Of a stretch of 64,000 bases of DNA, positions 48,251-56,630 are shown piece by piece; positions within the stretch are counted from its first letter, which is position 1, and the number at the start of each line of letters is the position of its first letter. Made by a program: the position numbers and the translations under genes. Under the pieces are notes generated by a model. The model did no database searches. It was not told the DNA's origin and saw only the letters and a list, made by a program, of their open reading frames with translations. Source of the stretch: Coralloluteibacterium thermophilum. Its GTDB lineage: Bacteria; Pseudomonadota; Gammaproteobacteria; Xanthomonadales; Xanthomonadaceae. Where the stretch lies: positions 1 through 64,000 of the forward strand of contig NZ_JBHSGG010000030.1 in assembly GCF_042654365.1 (NCBI RefSeq). The letters run 5' to 3'.

Positions 48251-49704
48251 ATCGCGTGGGGCTGCGCCTCCGTGTCTTCCTGTTCTTCGCCCTGCTCGGG
48301 CTGGGCAGCGCCGCGGCCATCGCGACGGGCGCCTGGTTCGCCGCCGGGCGCACGGAGGCGGGCGACGCCCTCCCCGCACTCGTCCAGGCGGCCCTCCTCG
48401 CGGGCGTGCTCGTCCTGGTGCTGGTGACCTGGGTCTGGCTGCTGTTCGACGCCCACGTCGCCCGTGCGGTGGAGACGCTGGCCCACGGCCTGCGCGCCCG
48501 TGCGCACGCCGCGGAGGACGCCGAGCTGGACGCCGAGGCCGCCCGCTACCTGGGCGACCTCGCGCCGGCGGCGGCGGAAGTCGCGCAGGGCCTCGCGATC
48601 ACCCGGAGTGCGCTGGCCCAGGCCACGGCGCGCGAGACGGCGCGCCTCTCGGTCGAGAAGGCCCGGCTGGACGCCCTGCTCGCCGACCTTCCGGTCGCCG
48701 TGCTGGTCTGCACGGCCGAGCACCGGCTCGTGCTCTACAACGCCCGGGCGCTGGCCCTGCTGGGCGCCGTCCCCGCGCCCGGGCTCGACCGCAGCCTGCT
48801 GGACACCCTGGAGGAAGGCCCGCTGGCGGCCGCCTACCGGCAGCTGCTGGCCGCGGCGGATCCCGAGGCCGCCTGCGGCTTCCGGTGCACCGCCACCGGG
48901 AGCGGCCGCCATCTCGCCGCGCGCATGCGCCTGCTGCGCGAGTCGGAGTGGGACGGCGCCGCGTCGGCACCGCCCTACGCGCTCGTCCTCCTCGATGCCG
49001 GGCGCGACGACAGCGCCGGGCCCGCACTCCTTCCGGCGACGGCCGGCGGCGCCCTGGCCTACGACTTCGACCTGCTGGCCCGCCCCTACGCGCCGGCGCT
49101 CGCCGCCACCCGGCTCGAGGCCCTGACCTGCGTGGTCTTCGACACCGAGACCACGGGCCTGGCACCGTCGGCCGACGCCATCGTCCAGATCGCGGCGGTG
49201 CGCGTGGTCAACGGCCGCGTGGTCGAGGGCGAGACCTTCGAGACCCTGGTGGATCCCTGCCGCCCGATCCCGGCCGGCTCCACCGCGGTGCACGGCATCA
49301 CCGACGCCATGGTCGCGGGCGCTCCGCCGGTCGCGGAGGCGGCGGCGCGCTTCCACCGCTTCGCCGACGGCGCCGTCCTGGTGGCCCACAACGCGCCGTT
49401 CGACATGGAGTTCCTGCGCCGCACCGAGGCCGCCATCGGCGCGCGCTTCGATCATCCGGTGCTGGACACGGTGCTGCTCTCGGCCGCCGTGTTCGGCCAG
49501 CGCGAGGACCACTCGCTCGACGCGCTCGCGCGGCGGCTGGGCGTCGTCATCCCGGAGGGCGCGCGCCACACCGCCATGGGCGACGCCGTCGCCACCGCGG
49601 AAGCCTTCCTGAGGCTTGCGGCGATCCTGCGCGGCCGCGGCCTGGACACCTTCGGCGACGTGCTGGCGGAAATGCGCCGGCACGGCCGCGTGCTGCGGGG
49701 CTGA
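48247..49704 (+). CDS. Membrane-anchored DEDDh 3'-5' exonuclease with PAS-like region
   Basis: A 485-residue protein. Two membrane helices (about 9-30 and 44-66) are followed by a helical linker and a PAS-like segment (about 140-250, LPVAVLVCTAEHRLVLYNARAL). The C-terminal DnaQ-like exonuclease has D299 and E301 in VFDTETTGLAP, then HGITDAMV, VAHNAPFDMEFL and HTAMGDAVATAEAF, giving the full DEDDh set. Anchored sensor-exonucleases of this layout sit next to acetate symporter and DUF294 genes in Pseudomonas as well. The true substrate may be a nucleotide signal or short RNA instead of chromosomal DNA (inference). Confidence 0.88.
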   Translation: MNRVGLRLRVFLFFALLGLGSAAAIATGAWFAAGRTEAGDALPALVQAALLAGVLVLVLVTWVWLLFDAHVARAVETLAHGLRARAHAAEDAELDAEAARYLGDLAPAAAEVAQGLAITRSALAQATARETARLSVEKARLDALLADLPVAVLVCTAEHRLVLYNARALALLGAVPAPGLDRSLLDTLEEGPLAAAYRQLLAAADPEAACGFRCTATGSGRHLAARMRLLRESEWDGAASAPPYALVLLDAGRDDSAGPALLPATAGGALAYDFDLLARPYAPALAATRLEALTCVVFDTETTGLAPSADAIVQIAAVRVVNGRVVEGETFETLVDPCRPIPAGSTAVHGITDAMVAGAPPVAEAAARFHRFADGAVLVAHNAPFDMEFLRRTEAAIGARFDHPVLDTVLLSAAVFGQREDHSLDALARRLGVVIPEGARHTAMGDAVATAEAFLRLAAILRGRGLDTFGDVLAEMRRHGRVLRG

Positions 49705-49778
49705 AGCCCGGGAGCGACGAAGCGGAGCAGTGAGCCGGGAGGCGTGGGAAACGAGGGGTCCAGCGCCTTGCCCGCGCC

Positions 49779-50123
49779 TCACCGCGGCGGCGCGGTCAGC
49801 TCCTGCAGCGTCAGCATCCCGTCCCCGTCGCGATCCATGCGCGCGAACATGCGCGCCAGCGCGCGCTCGCGCTGCACGCGCGAGACGGGCGCGGCCTCGG
49901 CGAAGGGCAGCTCGGCGCCCGCGAGGATGCCGTCGCCGTCGCGGTCCATGGCGTCGAAGGCCCGCAGGCCGTGGTCGAGGTATTCGCGCAGGGAGATCAG
50001 GCCGTCGCCGTCGGTGTCCATCCGGGCCAGGTACTCGGCGGGCGTGCGCGGGAGGTCGTCGGCCGGCGCCTGGGCGACGACGGCCAGGGGCAGCGCCAGC
50101 AACAGTCCCGCGCTCCGCCGCAC
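49779..50123 (-). CDS. Secreted EF-hand calcium-binding protein
   Basis: A 114-residue protein with a signal peptide (residues 1-18 or so) and three full 12-residue EF-hand loops: D36-E47 (DTDGDGLISLRE), D60-E71 (DRDGDGILAGAE) and D97-E108 (DRDGDGMLTLQE). All calcium-coordinating positions are filled. It is a likely periplasmic or secreted calcium buffer or sensor. The start is GTG 50123, immediately after the stop of the SRPBCC gene, so the pair is co-transcribed. Confidence 0.85.
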   Translation of the reverse strand: MRRSAGLLLALPLAVVAQAPADDLPRTPAEYLARMDTDGDGLISLREYLDHGLRAFDAMDRDGDGILAGAELPFAEAAPVSRVQRERALARMFARMDRDGDGMLTLQELTAPPR

Positions 50124-50639
50124 TCAGCCCGCCTCGACGTGGCGCTTGAGCGCCTCGAGGCTGGTGATCAGCATGCGGTGCCGCTCGGGACTGGACGACA
50201 GCACCGGCGGGCAGGGGAAGGGCTCGTCCTCGCAGGCCAGCTCGACGCGCACGCGCGTGGTGTCCTTGGCGCTGCCGCGCAGCAGGCGCAGGGTGTAGCG
50301 CCGGGCGATTCCCTCGCCCCGGCGGCCGATCATGTTGAGGCCCAGCTCGCGCCCGGGCTCCCATTCGCTGACCTCGAAGGCCTGCTCCACCACGTCGCCG
50401 TCGAGCTGGCGGCGGACCAGCCAGCGGCTGCCGACGCCGAGCATCCCGCGGCTCAGCCACTCGATGTTGTGGATGTCGGGGACCCAGTCGCGCCAGCGCT
50501 TGATGTCGCCGATCGCGGCGAAGACCCGCTCCGGCGGCGCCTCGATCTGGAACTCGAAGGCGTTCGTGCCGTCCTCGGACGGCCGGACGATGTCCGCATT
50601 GCGTGCGCCGGGCGCGTCTTGGCGGCGGTTCGAGTGCAT
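50124..50639 (-). CDS. SRPBCC (START-like) family protein
   Basis: A 171-residue protein with the SRPBCC opening FEFQIEAPPERVFAAIGDIKRWRDWVPD and a later EVSEWEPGRELGL, typical of the polyketide cyclase/dehydrase-like lipid-transport group. It forms a helix-grip pocket for a hydrophobic ligand, which is unknown. The first 20 residues are not part of the fold. It is immediately upstream of the EF-hand gene. Confidence 0.82.
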   Translation of the reverse strand: MHSNRRQDAPGARNADIVRPSEDGTNAFEFQIEAPPERVFAAIGDIKRWRDWVPDIHNIEWLSRGMLGVGSRWLVRRQLDGDVVEQAFEVSEWEPGRELGLNMIGRRGEGIARRYTLRLLRGSAKDTTRVRVELACEDEPFPCPPVLSSSPERHRMLITSLEALKRHVEAG

Positions 50640-50687
50640 TGTCAGAGGGTGCGCGCCGGAATCGCCCGAATCAAGTCCGCGGCACGG

Positions 50688-50713
50688 ACGAGGCCGCCCG
50701 GAGGCGGCCTCGT
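50688..50713 (-). terminator. Hairpin downstream of the desaturase gene
   Basis: An 11-bp perfect stem ACGAGGCCGCC / GGCGGCCTCGT with a CGGA loop lies 62 bases beyond the desaturase stop on the minus strand. There is no clear U-run, so termination is likely but unproven. Confidence 0.55.
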
Positions 50714-50774
50714 GGTCAGCGGGGATTCGGCGAGGGCAAGGCGACGCATGCGTCGTCGGAAGCGCCCGCCGGGC

Positions 50775-51989
50775 TCAGGCGGTGGCGCCGCGCGCAGGCG
50801 CCAGGGTGTAGCCCTTGAGCCGCTCCGAGAACTCCTGCAGCGCGCGGATGCCGCTGGCCTCGGCCTCGCGGCACCACTCCTGCAGCGCCTGCAGCGAGGC
50901 GGTGGCGTCGTGCTGGCGCGCTTCCAGCAGCGCCGCCAGGCGCGCCCGGTGCTCGACCAGCACCGCCAGGCGCGGCCGCGTCTGCACCCAGGCCTGCAGG
51001 CGCTCGCGGCCGGCGGCGTCCAGCCAGCGGCCGTCGCTGGCGAGGGCGCGGCGGATGCGCCGCGGCACGGACTTCAGGCTGTCGCCGGCGTCGCGGGCCT
51101 CCTCGCGCAGCGCGGGCTTGAGCACGGTGCGGTAGTAGTCGGTCATCGCCTGGAAGCGATGCGAGAGCAGCGCCCGGAGGGTCTCCGCGTCGGGCATGGC
51201 GATGTTCGGGCGGACGTCGATGGACGGCGCCACGCGCAGCACCTTGGCGAGGCCGAGCTTCTCCAGCCCCTGGATCACCACCCAGCCGATGTCGAACTCC
51301 CACTTGCGCAGGGCGAACTTCGCCGAGCTGGGGAAGGTGTGGTGGTTGTTGTGCAGCTCCTCGCCGCCGATCCAGAAGCCCCAGGGCGTGAGGTTGGTGG
51401 CCTTGTCGGCGGTCTCGAAGTTGCGGTAGCCCCACCAGTGGCCGAGGCCGTTGACCACGCCCGCCGCCCAGAACGGGATCCAGATCATCTGCACCGCCCA
51501 CACCGCGACGCCGACCACGCCGAACAGCGCGACGTCGATGAGCAGCATGAGGGTCGGGCCCCAGTTGGCATGCTTGGCGTAGAGGTTGCGCTCGATCCAG
51601 TCGTCCGGGCAGCCCTTGCCGTACTTCTCCATGTCCTCGCGGCTGGCGCGCGCGTCGCGGTAGAGCTCGGCGCCCCTCCAGAACACGCGCTTGATGCCCA
51701 GCACGTGCGGGCTGTGGGGATCCTCCTCCGTCTCGCACTTGGCGTGGTGCTTGCGGTGGATCGCCGCCCACTCCTTCGTGATCATCGAGGTGGTGAGCCA
51801 CGTCCAGAAGCGGAAGAAGTGCGCCAGCGCCGGATGGAAGTCCACGGCACGATGCGCCTGGCTGCGGTGCAGGTAGAGCGTGACCGAGAAGATGGTCAGC
51901 TGCACGAAGACCAGGAAGGTGACGAGGATGCCGACCCAGCCGAAGCCGGTCAGGCCACCGGTCAGCCAGTCGTAGAAAGCGGAAGACAT
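50775..51989 (-). CDS. Membrane fatty acid (acyl-CoA/acyl-lipid) desaturase
   Basis: A 404-residue di-iron membrane desaturase that introduces a cis double bond, probably delta-9. The three histidine boxes are HRSQAH (41-46), HRKHH (78-82) and HNNHH (213-217). Four membrane helices are grouped around 17-70 and 140-180. About 130 extra C-terminal residues form a charged helical tail, which is usual in the xanthomonad-type enzyme. Start ATG 51989 gives a short N-terminus as in relatives; the frame is open upstream. Divergent from mutM. Confidence 0.92.
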   Translation of the reverse strand: MSSAFYDWLTGGLTGFGWVGILVTFLVFVQLTIFSVTLYLHRSQAHRAVDFHPALAHFFRFWTWLTTSMITKEWAAIHRKHHAKCETEEDPHSPHVLGIKRVFWRGAELYRDARASREDMEKYGKGCPDDWIERNLYAKHANWGPTLMLLIDVALFGVVGVAVWAVQMIWIPFWAAGVVNGLGHWWGYRNFETADKATNLTPWGFWIGGEELHNNHHTFPSSAKFALRKWEFDIGWVVIQGLEKLGLAKVLRVAPSIDVRPNIAMPDAETLRALLSHRFQAMTDYYRTVLKPALREEARDAGDSLKSVPRRIRRALASDGRWLDAAGRERLQAWVQTRPRLAVLVEHRARLAALLEARQHDATASLQALQEWCREAEASGIRALQEFSERLKGYTLAPARGATA

Positions 51990-52155
51990 GCGCGTGGGTA
52001 CTCCGGACGGATGCCCCATGATGGCCGCTCGCTCCTGCCCGGGCCATCCCTGCGAAGGCGTATGGAGCCGTCGGGATTCAGCAACCTCAAGCCGGTGCCT
52101 TGTTGCCGGCCGGCGCCGCGCCCATCTGCGGACGGCATCCGCCCGAGATCCACCC

Positions 52156-52968
52156 GTGCCCGAGCTTCCCGAAGTCGAAACCACGCGCGCCGGCCTGGCG
52201 CCCCATCTCCTGGGCCGCAGCGTGACCGGCGTCACGCTGCGGCGTCCGGACCTGCGCTGGCCGATCCCCGCCGAGGTGGCGGAGACGCTGCCCGGCCAGC
52301 GCATCCTGGACGTGCGCCGCCGCGCCAAGTACCTGCTCGTCGACACGGCACCGGGCAGCGCCCTGCTGCACCTGGGCATGTCCGGCATGCTCCGGGTGCT
52401 GCCGCCGGAGACGCCGCCCGGCCCGCACGATCACGTGGACCTGAGGCTCGACAGCGGCCGGGTGCTGCGCTTCACCGATCCCCGCCGCTTCGGCTGCCTG
52501 CTCTGGCAGCCGGCCGGCGACACCCATCCACTGCTGCGGGAGCTCGGACCGGAGCCGCTGTCGGACGCCTTCGACGGCCGCCACCTGTTCCTGCGCTCGC
52601 GGGGGCGCAGCGCGCCGGTCAAGGCCTTCCTCATGGACCAGGCGGTGGTCGTCGGCGTCGGCAACATCTACGCCGCGGAGAGCCTGTTCCACGCCGGCAT
52701 CTCCCCGCTGCGCGCGGCCGGCAGCGTGTCGCCGGCCCGCTACGGGCGCCTCGCGGAGGCGGTGAAGGCGATCCTGGCCCGTGCCATCGCCCGCGGCGGC
52801 ACCACCCTGCGCGACTTCCTCAGCCCCGACGGCGCGCCCGGCTACTTCGAACAGGAGCTGTGGGTCTACGGACGCGGCGGCGAACCCTGCCGCACCTGCG
52901 GCGCCCGCCTGCGCGAGGCCACCATCGGCCAGCGCGCGAGCGTGTGGTGCGGGCGGTGTCAGCGGTGA
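52156..52968 (+). CDS. mutM: Formamidopyrimidine-DNA glycosylase
   Basis: A 270-residue bifunctional glycosylase/AP lyase removing 8-oxoguanine and formamidopyrimidines. The N-terminal PELPEVETTRAGL provides the catalytic Pro after Met removal and the Glu at position 3. K in RRRAKYLLV and the H2TH region QAVVVGVGNIYAAESLF follow. The C-terminal zinc finger is C-x2-C...C-x2-C (CRTCG to CGRCQ). It starts at GTG 52156, the only start that places Pro at residue 2. Confidence 0.96.
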   Translation: MPELPEVETTRAGLAPHLLGRSVTGVTLRRPDLRWPIPAEVAETLPGQRILDVRRRAKYLLVDTAPGSALLHLGMSGMLRVLPPETPPGPHDHVDLRLDSGRVLRFTDPRRFGCLLWQPAGDTHPLLRELGPEPLSDAFDGRHLFLRSRGRSAPVKAFLMDQAVVVGVGNIYAAESLFHAGISPLRAAGSVSPARYGRLAEAVKAILARAIARGGTTLRDFLSPDGAPGYFEQELWVYGRGGEPCRTCGARLREATIGQRASVWCGRCQR

Positions 52969-53025
52969 GGCGGTGAGGCGGGGTCGGAGCCCGGGCTCAG
53001 GGCACGGGGCGCGGGCGTCAGGGGA

Positions 53026-53664
53026 TTACCCGTTCCCGGTTTCCCGCTCCCGCTTCTCCGTGGCCATCGGCGCCACCCGGGCCTCGCCGCCCATCACGCG
53101 CTTGAACTCCGCGCGGCTGACCGAGACGTAGCGCTCGTTGCCGCCGATCTGCACCTGCGGGCCGTCGGTGACGACGTGGCCGTCGGCGTCCACCCGCACG
53201 ACCATCGTCGCCTTCTTGCCGCTGTGGCAGATGGTCTTGATCTCGGTCAGCTCGTCGGCCCAGGCCAGGAGGTGGCGGCTGCCCTCGAAGAGTTCGCCGC
53301 GGAAGTCGGTGCGCAGGCCGTAGCAGAGCACCGGGATGCGCAGCAGGTCGACCACGTCGGAGAGCTGCCAGACCTGGTCGCGGCCGAGGAACTGCGCCTC
53401 GTCGACCAGCACGCAGTGCAGCGGCCCGTTCGCCGCGACGTCGGCGCGCACCACGGCGAGGAGATCGTCCTGCGCCGTGAACACGTGCCCGTCGGCGCGC
53501 AGCCCGATGCGGGAGGCGACGACGCCCGTGCCGTGGCGGTCGTCGAGGCGCGGGGTGAGGATCAGCGTGCGCATCCCGCGCTCGCGGTAGTTGTGCGCGC
53601 TCTGCAGGAGCGTGGTGGTCTTCCCGGCGTTCATCGCCGAGTAGTAGAAATAGAGTTTCGCCAT
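53026..53664 (-). CDS. tdk: Thymidine kinase (type II)
   Basis: A 212-residue type II kinase phosphorylating thymidine for salvage. The P-loop is YYSAMNAGKTTTLL, with the DEAQF base (catalytic Glu), LCYGLRTDFRGELFEGS and the lasso region IGGNERYVSVSR. The zinc-site cysteines seen in many members are mostly lost: the first pair reads CHSG, and no CxxC is found at the end. The last ten or so residues (KRERETGNG) are encoded inside a heptamer repeat, so the C-terminus has been remodelled by the repeat. Confidence 0.95.
   Translation of the reverse strand: MAKLYFYYSAMNAGKTTTLLQSAHNYRERGMRTLILTPRLDDRHGTGVVASRIGLRADGHVFTAQDDLLAVVRADVAANGPLHCVLVDEAQFLGRDQVWQLSDVVDLLRIPVLCYGLRTDFRGELFEGSRHLLAWADELTEIKTICHSGKKATMVVRVDADGHVVTDGPQVQIGGNERYVSVSRAEFKRVMGGEARVAPMATEKRERETGNG
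53029..53066 (-). repeat. Heptamer repeat copy inside the 3' end of tdk
   Basis: CCCGTTC, CCCGGTTT, CCCGCTC and CCCGCTTC units (GGGNNNN heptads on the minus strand) cover the final codons and stop region of tdk. A GGGCACGGGGCG patch lies just beyond at 53000-53011. It is the only copy seen that enters a coding region. Confidence 0.75.
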
Positions 53665-53706
53665 CCACGGAGTGTAGAGCGTGCCGCGCCTCCGCGCGCC
53701 GTCTCC

Positions 53707-54429
53707 CTAGTCTCCCGAGGGGGCGTCCGGCGTCCGCAGGATCTCCAGCTCGCCGACCTCGACGCTGCCGCGCGGCGGTGCGTCCCAGACCTCGTCCTGC
53801 CAGGCCCAGTAGCGCTCCGGCTCCCAGAACTCGGGGTCGTAGAAGCGGCTGCCGTCGATCTGGCGCATGCGGCCGTCGGGCCCGGGAATCTCGACCTTGA
53901 GCGCATTGCCGCCGAAGCCGGTGCGCGATCCGGTCATCCGCTGCCGCGCACGGCGCAGCACCCGCTCCAGCCGCGGCTTGGCCACGACGTCGCCGTAGAC
54001 CTCGTACATGTCGCCGCCCACCTCGATCGCGCGGGCGCGCTCCTCGTCCGACAGCGCCGCCCAGTACTGCTCGCGCTTGAGCAGGAAGGTGCGGTAGTGC
54101 CGTTCCGCGGCCAGGTCCATCCAGACGTAGCCGAGGGCGCGATCCCGCTCGACGCCCTGCCCCGTCCAGTACATCTCGGCGAGCATGGCCTGCGAGGGCT
54201 TGTCGGCATGGCGCGCGCCCCTGCGGAAGTACTCGAGCGCGCGCTCGGGGGCGCCCTTCCGCCACTGTTCGACCCCGTGCGCGCGCCACTTCATGTCCGG
54301 ATGCGCGTCCAGGAAGCCCGCACTGCCCATGACCTCGGGATCCGGCCCGCGGCGCCGTTCCCCGGGTTCTCCGGCGACGGCGCCTGCCGCCAGCCACGCC
54401 CCTGCCAGCAGCGCTGCGATCCGCTTCAT
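53707..54429 (-). CDS. Secreted Sel1-like repeat protein
   Basis: A 240-residue protein with a signal peptide (MKRIAALLAGAWLAAGAVAG) and helical repeats of Sel1/TPR type: EQWRKGAPERALEYFRRGA, then AMLAEMYWTGQGVERDRALG, with A/G spacing as in Sel1. The C-terminal third has no recognised fold. It is probably a periplasmic scaffold of unknown partner. ATG 54429 follows a GAGGGGGAAGC site. It lies upstream of tdk on the same strand (42-bp gap). Confidence 0.8.
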   Translation of the reverse strand: MKRIAALLAGAWLAAGAVAGEPGERRRGPDPEVMGSAGFLDAHPDMKWRAHGVEQWRKGAPERALEYFRRGARHADKPSQAMLAEMYWTGQGVERDRALGYVWMDLAAERHYRTFLLKREQYWAALSDEERARAIEVGGDMYEVYGDVVAKPRLERVLRRARQRMTGSRTGFGGNALKVEIPGPDGRMRQIDGSRFYDPEFWEPERYWAWQDEVWDAPPRGSVEVGELEILRTPDAPSGD

Positions 54430-54556
54430 GCTTCCCCCTCGGCGTCCCGTCCACGGCCGATCATCGCGGCCCGGACGGGGGGAATCCAGTCCCGCCGGCT
54501 GACGCTGCCCCGGCCGGCTGCGACAATGCCGCCCGCTCTTCCGTCCCGCCCGCACC

Positions 54557-56548
54557 ATGTCCCTCAACCCCCAGCAGCGCGCCGCCGTGGACTACGTCGA
54601 CGGTCCCCTCCTCGTCCTCGCGGGCGCAGGCAGCGGCAAGACGCGGGTGATCACGGAGAAGATCGCGCACCTGGTCGATACCGGCCGGCTGCAGGCGCGG
54701 CACATCGCCGCGATCACCTTCACCAACAAGTCGGCGCGCGAGATGAAGGAGCGCGTCGCCAAGCGCCTGCCCGGCGACCGCGCGGACGGCCTGACGGTCT
54801 GCACCTTCCACGCGCTCGGCCTGCGCTTCCTGCAGATCGAGCACGCGAAGGCCGGCCTGCGGCGCGGGTTCTCGATCTTCGATTCCGACGACCAGCTGGG
54901 CGTGATCAAGGACCTCGCGCCCAAGGGCGTGAAGCCCGACGTGGTGGAAGCCCTCCGCCAGCTGGTGTCCAGGGCCAAGAACGAGGCGCTGACGCCCGGG
55001 GAGGCGATGGCCGCGGCGCGCTCGCCGCGCGAGGTGGAGGCGGCGACGGTCTACGACCTCTACCAGCAGCGGCTGGCGGCGTTCAACGCGGTCGACTTCG
55101 ACGACCTCATCCGCCTGCCGGTGCGCCTGCTGGAGGCCGACCCCGAACTCGCCGCGGCCTGGCGCGAGCGCCTGCGCTACCTGCTCGTGGACGAGTGCCA
55201 GGACACCAACGGCGCGCAGTACCGGCTGCTGAAGCAGCTCGCCGGCCCGAAGGGCATGTTCACCTGCGTGGGCGACGACGACCAGTCGATCTACGCCTGG
55301 CGCGGCGCCGATCCGGAGAACCTGCTGAGGCTCGGGGCGGACTACCCGAACCTCAAGGTGATCAAGCTGGAGCAGAACTACCGCTGCTCGGCGCGCATCC
55401 TGCGCGCGGCCAACACGCTGATCGCCAACAACCCGCACGAGCACCTCAAGCAGCTGTGGTCCACGCATCCCGACGGCGCGCCGATCCGGGTGTGGCCCTG
55501 CCGCGACGCCGAGCACGAGGCCGAGCGCGTGGCGGCCGAGATCAGCTTCCGGCAGGAGTCGGAGAAGCTGCAGTGGAGCGACTTCGCCATCCTGTTCCGC
55601 AGCAACTTCCAGTCGCGCGAGCTGGAGAAGGCGCTGCAGCGGCTGCGCGTGCCCTACCACCTCTCCGGCGGCACCGCCTTCCTCGACCGCGGCGAGGTCA
55701 AGGACGCCCTGGCCTGGCTGCGCGTGCTCGCCAATCCGGACGACGACTCCGCCTTCCTGCGCGCCATCGCCGCGCCCAAGCGCGAGGTCGGCTCGGCCTC
55801 GCTCGCGAAGCTGGCGGAGCTGGCGCGCAACGCGCACATGCCCATGTCGCGCGCCTGCGAGTCCATCTCGCTGCTCAAGCAGCTGACGCCGCGCGCCGCC
55901 GCCGGACTGGATGCCTTCGCCTCCATCCTGCGCACGCTGCGCGCGGAGGCCGAGCGGCTGACGCCGGCGGAGCTGTGCCGCAGCCTGATCGAGCGCTCCG
56001 GCATGCTCGGCGCGCTCCGGGCGAGCTGCAAGGACGAGGCGCTGTTCCAGCGCCGCAAGGCCAACCTCGACGACCTCGCGAGCTGGTTCGAGGCCGCGCC
56101 CGGCATGAAGAGCAGGCCCGGGCCGGGCGAGCTGGCGGCGCAGCTGGCCCTGCTCACCCACGCCGACCGCGGCGAGCCCGGCAACCAGGTGCGGCTGATG
56201 AGCCTGCACGCCGCCAAGGGGCTGGAGTTCGAGGCGGTGTTCATCGTCGGCGTCGAGGACGGCGTGCTGCCGCACGAGGCCAGCATCGAGGAGGCCCGGC
56301 TCGACGAGGAGCGCCGCCTGTTCTACGTCGGCATCACCCGCGCCAAGAAGGCGCTGTGGCTGTCCTACTCCGCGAAGGCGAAGAAGTGGGGCGAGGTCGT
56401 CAGGCTGACCCCGAGCCGCTTCCTCGACGAGCTGCCGCGCGCCGACCTGTTCCGAGACGGCGACGACCCCGAACGCGACGCCCAGCACCGCCGCGAGCGC
56501 AGCCGCGCCCAGCTCTCGGCCATCGCGGCGCTGTTCGACGAGGACTGA
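54557..56548 (+). CDS. rep: ATP-dependent DNA helicase Rep
   Basis: A 663-residue superfamily 1A 3'-5' helicase that helps forks pass protein blocks. It shows the Q motif LNPQQRAAVDY, Walker A AGAGSGKT, motif Ia ITFTNKSAREM, motif II VDECQDTN, motif III GDDDQSIYAWRGA, motif IV EQNYRCSARIL, motif V LMSLHAAKGLEFEAVF and motif VI LFYVGITRAKKAL. The length fits Rep instead of the longer UvrD. Confidence 0.95.
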   Translation: MSLNPQQRAAVDYVDGPLLVLAGAGSGKTRVITEKIAHLVDTGRLQARHIAAITFTNKSAREMKERVAKRLPGDRADGLTVCTFHALGLRFLQIEHAKAGLRRGFSIFDSDDQLGVIKDLAPKGVKPDVVEALRQLVSRAKNEALTPGEAMAAARSPREVEAATVYDLYQQRLAAFNAVDFDDLIRLPVRLLEADPELAAAWRERLRYLLVDECQDTNGAQYRLLKQLAGPKGMFTCVGDDDQSIYAWRGADPENLLRLGADYPNLKVIKLEQNYRCSARILRAANTLIANNPHEHLKQLWSTHPDGAPIRVWPCRDAEHEAERVAAEISFRQESEKLQWSDFAILFRSNFQSRELEKALQRLRVPYHLSGGTAFLDRGEVKDALAWLRVLANPDDDSAFLRAIAAPKREVGSASLAKLAELARNAHMPMSRACESISLLKQLTPRAAAGLDAFASILRTLRAEAERLTPAELCRSLIERSGMLGALRASCKDEALFQRRKANLDDLASWFEAAPGMKSRPGPGELAAQLALLTHADRGEPGNQVRLMSLHAAKGLEFEAVFIVGVEDGVLPHEASIEEARLDEERRLFYVGITRAKKALWLSYSAKAKKWGEVVRLTPSRFLDELPRADLFRDGDDPERDAQHRRERSRAQLSAIAALFDED

Positions 56549-56630
56549 ACGGGCCGGCCTTCACGGCGCGACGACGACGACGCCCGGCTTCGGCGCTAGA
56601 TTCCCCGGCATCGCGCTGCGGAGCATCGTG

